DNA of 64,000 bases from contig CAJOKZ010000002.1 of NCBI GenBank assembly GCA_905235335.1, forward strand, positions 939 to 64,938, written 5' to 3'. The translations under genes and the position numbers were made by a program. Under the pieces are notes generated by a model. The model saw only the letters and a list, made by a program, of their open reading frames with translations, was not told where the DNA came from and made no database searches. This DNA is from an uncultured Succiniclasticum sp. GTDB taxonomy: Bacteria; Bacillota; Negativicutes; Acidaminococcales; Acidaminococcaceae. Shown here in pieces: positions 62,086 through 64,000 of the stretch; within the stretch, counting starts at the first letter, position 1, and every line of letters starts with the position of its first letter.

Positions 62086-62160
62086 TGGTGCGCCTGAGAC
62101 GAATCGAACGTCCGCACCCGGTTCCGGAGACCGGCGCTCTATCCACTGAGCTACAGGCGC
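62086..62160 (-). tRNA. tRNA-Arg (CCG)
   Basis: Minus-strand cloverleaf of 75 nt with encoded CCA: acceptor GCGCCTG/CAGGCGC, D-arm GCTC...GAGC, anticodon loop CTCCGGA in stem CCGGT/ACCGG (anticodon CCG), T-loop TTCGATTC. All invariant positions are normal, in contrast to the tRNA-Cys-like gene at 534-610. Confidence 0.96.
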
Positions 62161-62315
62161 TTATTAAATTGTACGTGAAGTATTATAGCACAGTTTGCCA
62201 CGCATGGCAAATTATTTTAAAGAGAATCCCTTTCCTTCCTTTTCCCTCTCCCATTTTACCAACCCTCTCGGGATATCCCGGTCCACAACGCGAAGACGCG
62301 CCGGTTGCCAGCTCG

Positions 62316-64000
62316 TTATTTGATTACCGGCCTTCCCCCTTTGTCCCTGAATATCGTTTTGCACTGAGGGCAGGACCAGAACAGTCCGTATCGCCCCTTC
62401 TTCTTTTCCAGAATGGCATGATCGGCGGGACACTGTTCGATGACCGGGTTCCCTTCTTTATCCGCGGCGTAATACACCGTTTTCTTCGTTATGGGGGAAA
62501 CGCACTTTTTATCATCGCAGACATAAAAATACTGTTTCGTCTTCGGGGAATAGTGCCGGTTCAGCGTCTCTTTCCCGCATACCGGGCAGACATATGTCCG
62601 GGCCGCTGCTTCCGGCTGTACGGGCGCAACGGGCTTCCCGTCCGTTCCCACATCGTAATAAACAGGCTTCCCCGTCACAGGGGATACGCAGTCCTGATTG
62701 TCGCAGACAAAAAACGCCTTTTTCGTCTTCCGGGAATAATGTTTCATCAGACGGCCGGTATGGCAGAGAGGACAGGGTTCCGCCGTATATCCCGGGAACA
62801 CGTGCTGCTGCGCGTAGCTGATGTTCCGGTCAACGGTGTCATAAACGGACTGCATGAACTCTTCCACCGAGCCTTCCCCACGGGCAATTTCCGCCAGGGC
62901 GAATTCCATCTCTGCCGTGGTGTCCGGCTTCGTCAGAGTGACATCTACGTTTCCAATGAGCTGGAAGCCAAGCTCCGTCGGCACCAGCTCTTTTTTCACC
63001 TTCTCCATAAACGGCATCTGGGTCTGCCGGTTCCCCCGGATCCCCTGGAGTTCCGAGATGATGGTATCCCGGGTGGCGGGGGTGCCGATGCCCTTCACTT
63101 CCTTCAGCTTGTCACGGTTGGGGTTCTTCGGGTCCATGAACCGGTAGATGTTGGCCATGGCCGACAGCAACGTGCCTTCGGTGAACCGCTTGGGCGGCTT
63201 GGTCTCTTTTTCCATCAGGTCCACCTTATCCGGCCTGCCCAGATTCTCGTCTTTTACAAGGTCGGGCAGCACACGGTTCAAGCTTTCGCCCCCGTCCGCC
63301 GCATCGCTGCTTCCCACCCCCGCGGTCTGGCCGCCGAACACGGCCCGGAAACCCGGCTTCAGAATCAGCCGGCCGCTGCCCTTGAACCGTTCATCCGCAA
63401 GCAGTATCTCAAAGGTGACCGTCTCAAATTCGCAGGGCGGATAGAACTGCATCACATACCGTTCCGCAATCATGGTATATATCTTCTCTTCCGTCCCGCT
63501 CAGCTGGCCGGGCCGTTCGCCGGTAGGGATGATGGCATGATGGGCCGTTACCTTTTTGTCGTTCCAGGCCCGGGAGAACAGGGAGACATCGGCCCCTGCC
63601 GCGCCCCGCACCGAGCGCCCCGCTAGACTGTCCAGTATCCGCGGCGCATCCCTGTGCTGCGCCCTTGGGATATAGTTACAGTCGGAACGGGGATAGGATA
63701 CAAACTTTTTCTCATATAAGGACTGCACGGTGGACAGAGCCAGCTTCGGGGAGATGCCGAAACGGGCGTTGGCCTCAACCTGCAGGGTGTCCAGCGAATA
63801 TGGCAGCGGCGGCGCTTCCGTCCCCTTTTTGCGGGTGACCTTTGTTACCGTGCCGTCAGCAGCGGAAACTTTCTCCCGGACCATTTCCGCCACACGCCTG
63901 TCCAGCAGCCTCCCCTCTTCGTCAAAGAGGAGTCCTTCCCGATTTGCGGGTGTCCCGCCGTCCGTTGGCGCAGTAATGGCGAAAAGGGCCTGCCCTTCGC
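62316..64000 (-). CDS. topB: DNA topoisomerase III, C-terminal part (5' end beyond window)
   Basis: The frame stays open to the window edge on the minus strand (EGQALFAITAP... upstream of the first visible GTG), so this is the C-terminal 560 or so residues of topoisomerase III (type IA). The catalytic Tyr is in FVSYPRSDCNYIP; LPYSLDTLQVEANARFGISP, VKGIGTPATRDTIISEL and LVPTELGFQLI are typical. The C-terminus carries zinc-ribbon-like repeats with paired cysteines (CPLCHTGRL, CPVCGKETL, CPQCKTIF) and a repeated KKAFFVCDN/KQYFYVCDD block. Most relaxing or decatenating functions need the missing N-terminal Toprim domain. Confidence 0.96.
   Translation of the reverse strand, partial: EGQALFAITAPTDGGTPANREGLLFDEEGRLLDRRVAEMVREKVSAADGTVTKVTRKKGTEAPPLPYSLDTLQVEANARFGISPKLALSTVQSLYEKKFVSYPRSDCNYIPRAQHRDAPRILDSLAGRSVRGAAGADVSLFSRAWNDKKVTAHHAIIPTGERPGQLSGTEEKIYTMIAERYVMQFYPPCEFETVTFEILLADERFKGSGRLILKPGFRAVFGGQTAGVGSSDAADGGESLNRVLPDLVKDENLGRPDKVDLMEKETKPPKRFTEGTLLSAMANIYRFMDPKNPNRDKLKEVKGIGTPATRDTIISELQGIRGNRQTQMPFMEKVKKELVPTELGFQLIGNVDVTLTKPDTTAEMEFALAEIARGEGSVEEFMQSVYDTVDRNISYAQQHVFPGYTAEPCPLCHTGRLMKHYSRKTKKAFFVCDNQDCVSPVTGKPVYYDVGTDGKPVAPVQPEAAARTYVCPVCGKETLNRHYSPKTKQYFYVCDDKKCVSPITKKTVYYAADKEGNPVIEQCPADHAILEKKKGRYGLFWSCPQCKTIFRDKGGRPVIK

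Noticed and set aside
61998-63626. 542-codon open frame on the plus strand across topB
   Set aside because: Antisense to topB and crosses the tRNA-Arg gene; a shadow frame.
1-64000. CRISPR arrays or phage genes
   Set aside because: No regularly spaced identical repeats and no structural, integrase or lysis genes were seen.

Overview
The window looks like chromosome from a GC-rich diderm Firmicute, most likely a member of the Negativicutes (Acidaminococcaceae or Veillonellaceae type). This is inferred from Firmicute traits (strong AGGAGG ribosome sites, a T-box leader, SepF, a PerR-type regulator, several TTG and GTG starts) combined with periplasmic or secreted proteins, TRAP transport and anaerobic amino-acid/carboxylate metabolism. 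I could not run a search, so the taxon stays an inference.

Layout. 1-610: 5' end of an IS200/IS605-type tnpB element, then a promoter-leader-tRNA-terminator unit encoding an aberrant tRNA-Cys. 697-2859: barstar, a barnase-like lipoprotein and an exported protein. 3228-8416: an exported tannase-like hydrolase, a sodium:solute symporter and purC. 8552-15762: carB, ilvBN and a CcdA-TlpA redox fusion. 15799-17896: an unassigned three-gene exported/membrane module. 17974-24109: two M20 amidohydrolases, a DcuC-type carrier, a CapA-like protein and a NUDIX hydrolase, probably a scavenging module for N-acylated or N-carbamoylated amino acids. 24215-24520: an orphan structured RNA resembling an IS605 omega-RNA/right end. 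24911-27325: an SDR and a flavoprotein divergent from a LysR regulator with palindromic operators. 27639-35748: a membrane protein, a YtcJ-type amidohydrolase coupled to a SYLF protein, an exported acetolactate decarboxylase, a membrane-anchored degenerate carboxylesterase, an amidohydrolase remnant, a structured RNA candidate and an ArsB/NhaD-type carrier.

35833-49630: mostly housekeeping (rlmD, perR, short transaldolase, uraA, sepF, typA), then a TRAP transporter (dctPQM) controlled by a T-box leader whose best-placed specifier is CUC (Leu). 49710-58154: RNA/DNA maintenance and small enzymes (beta-CASP hydrolase, short RecQ, nitroreductase, nth, UPF0210 plus ACT protein, orphan EIIA-Glc, DUF2905, a tautomerase with a histone-H1-like tail, ogt). 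58400-61898: two nitrogenase component-1-like subunits with complete P-cluster-type cysteine sets but no FeMo-cofactor ligands and no NifH, facing an HdrB-like cysteine-rich protein. This is the strongest candidate for an undescribed system. 62086-64000: tRNA-Arg(CCG) and the 3' part of topB.

A family of short palindromic repeats (termini near AAGGAACCGCTGAT, core near CGCCGATTCAACG) recurs in intergenic regions, where several copies also seem to act as terminators. No rRNA, CRISPR array or prophage was seen.
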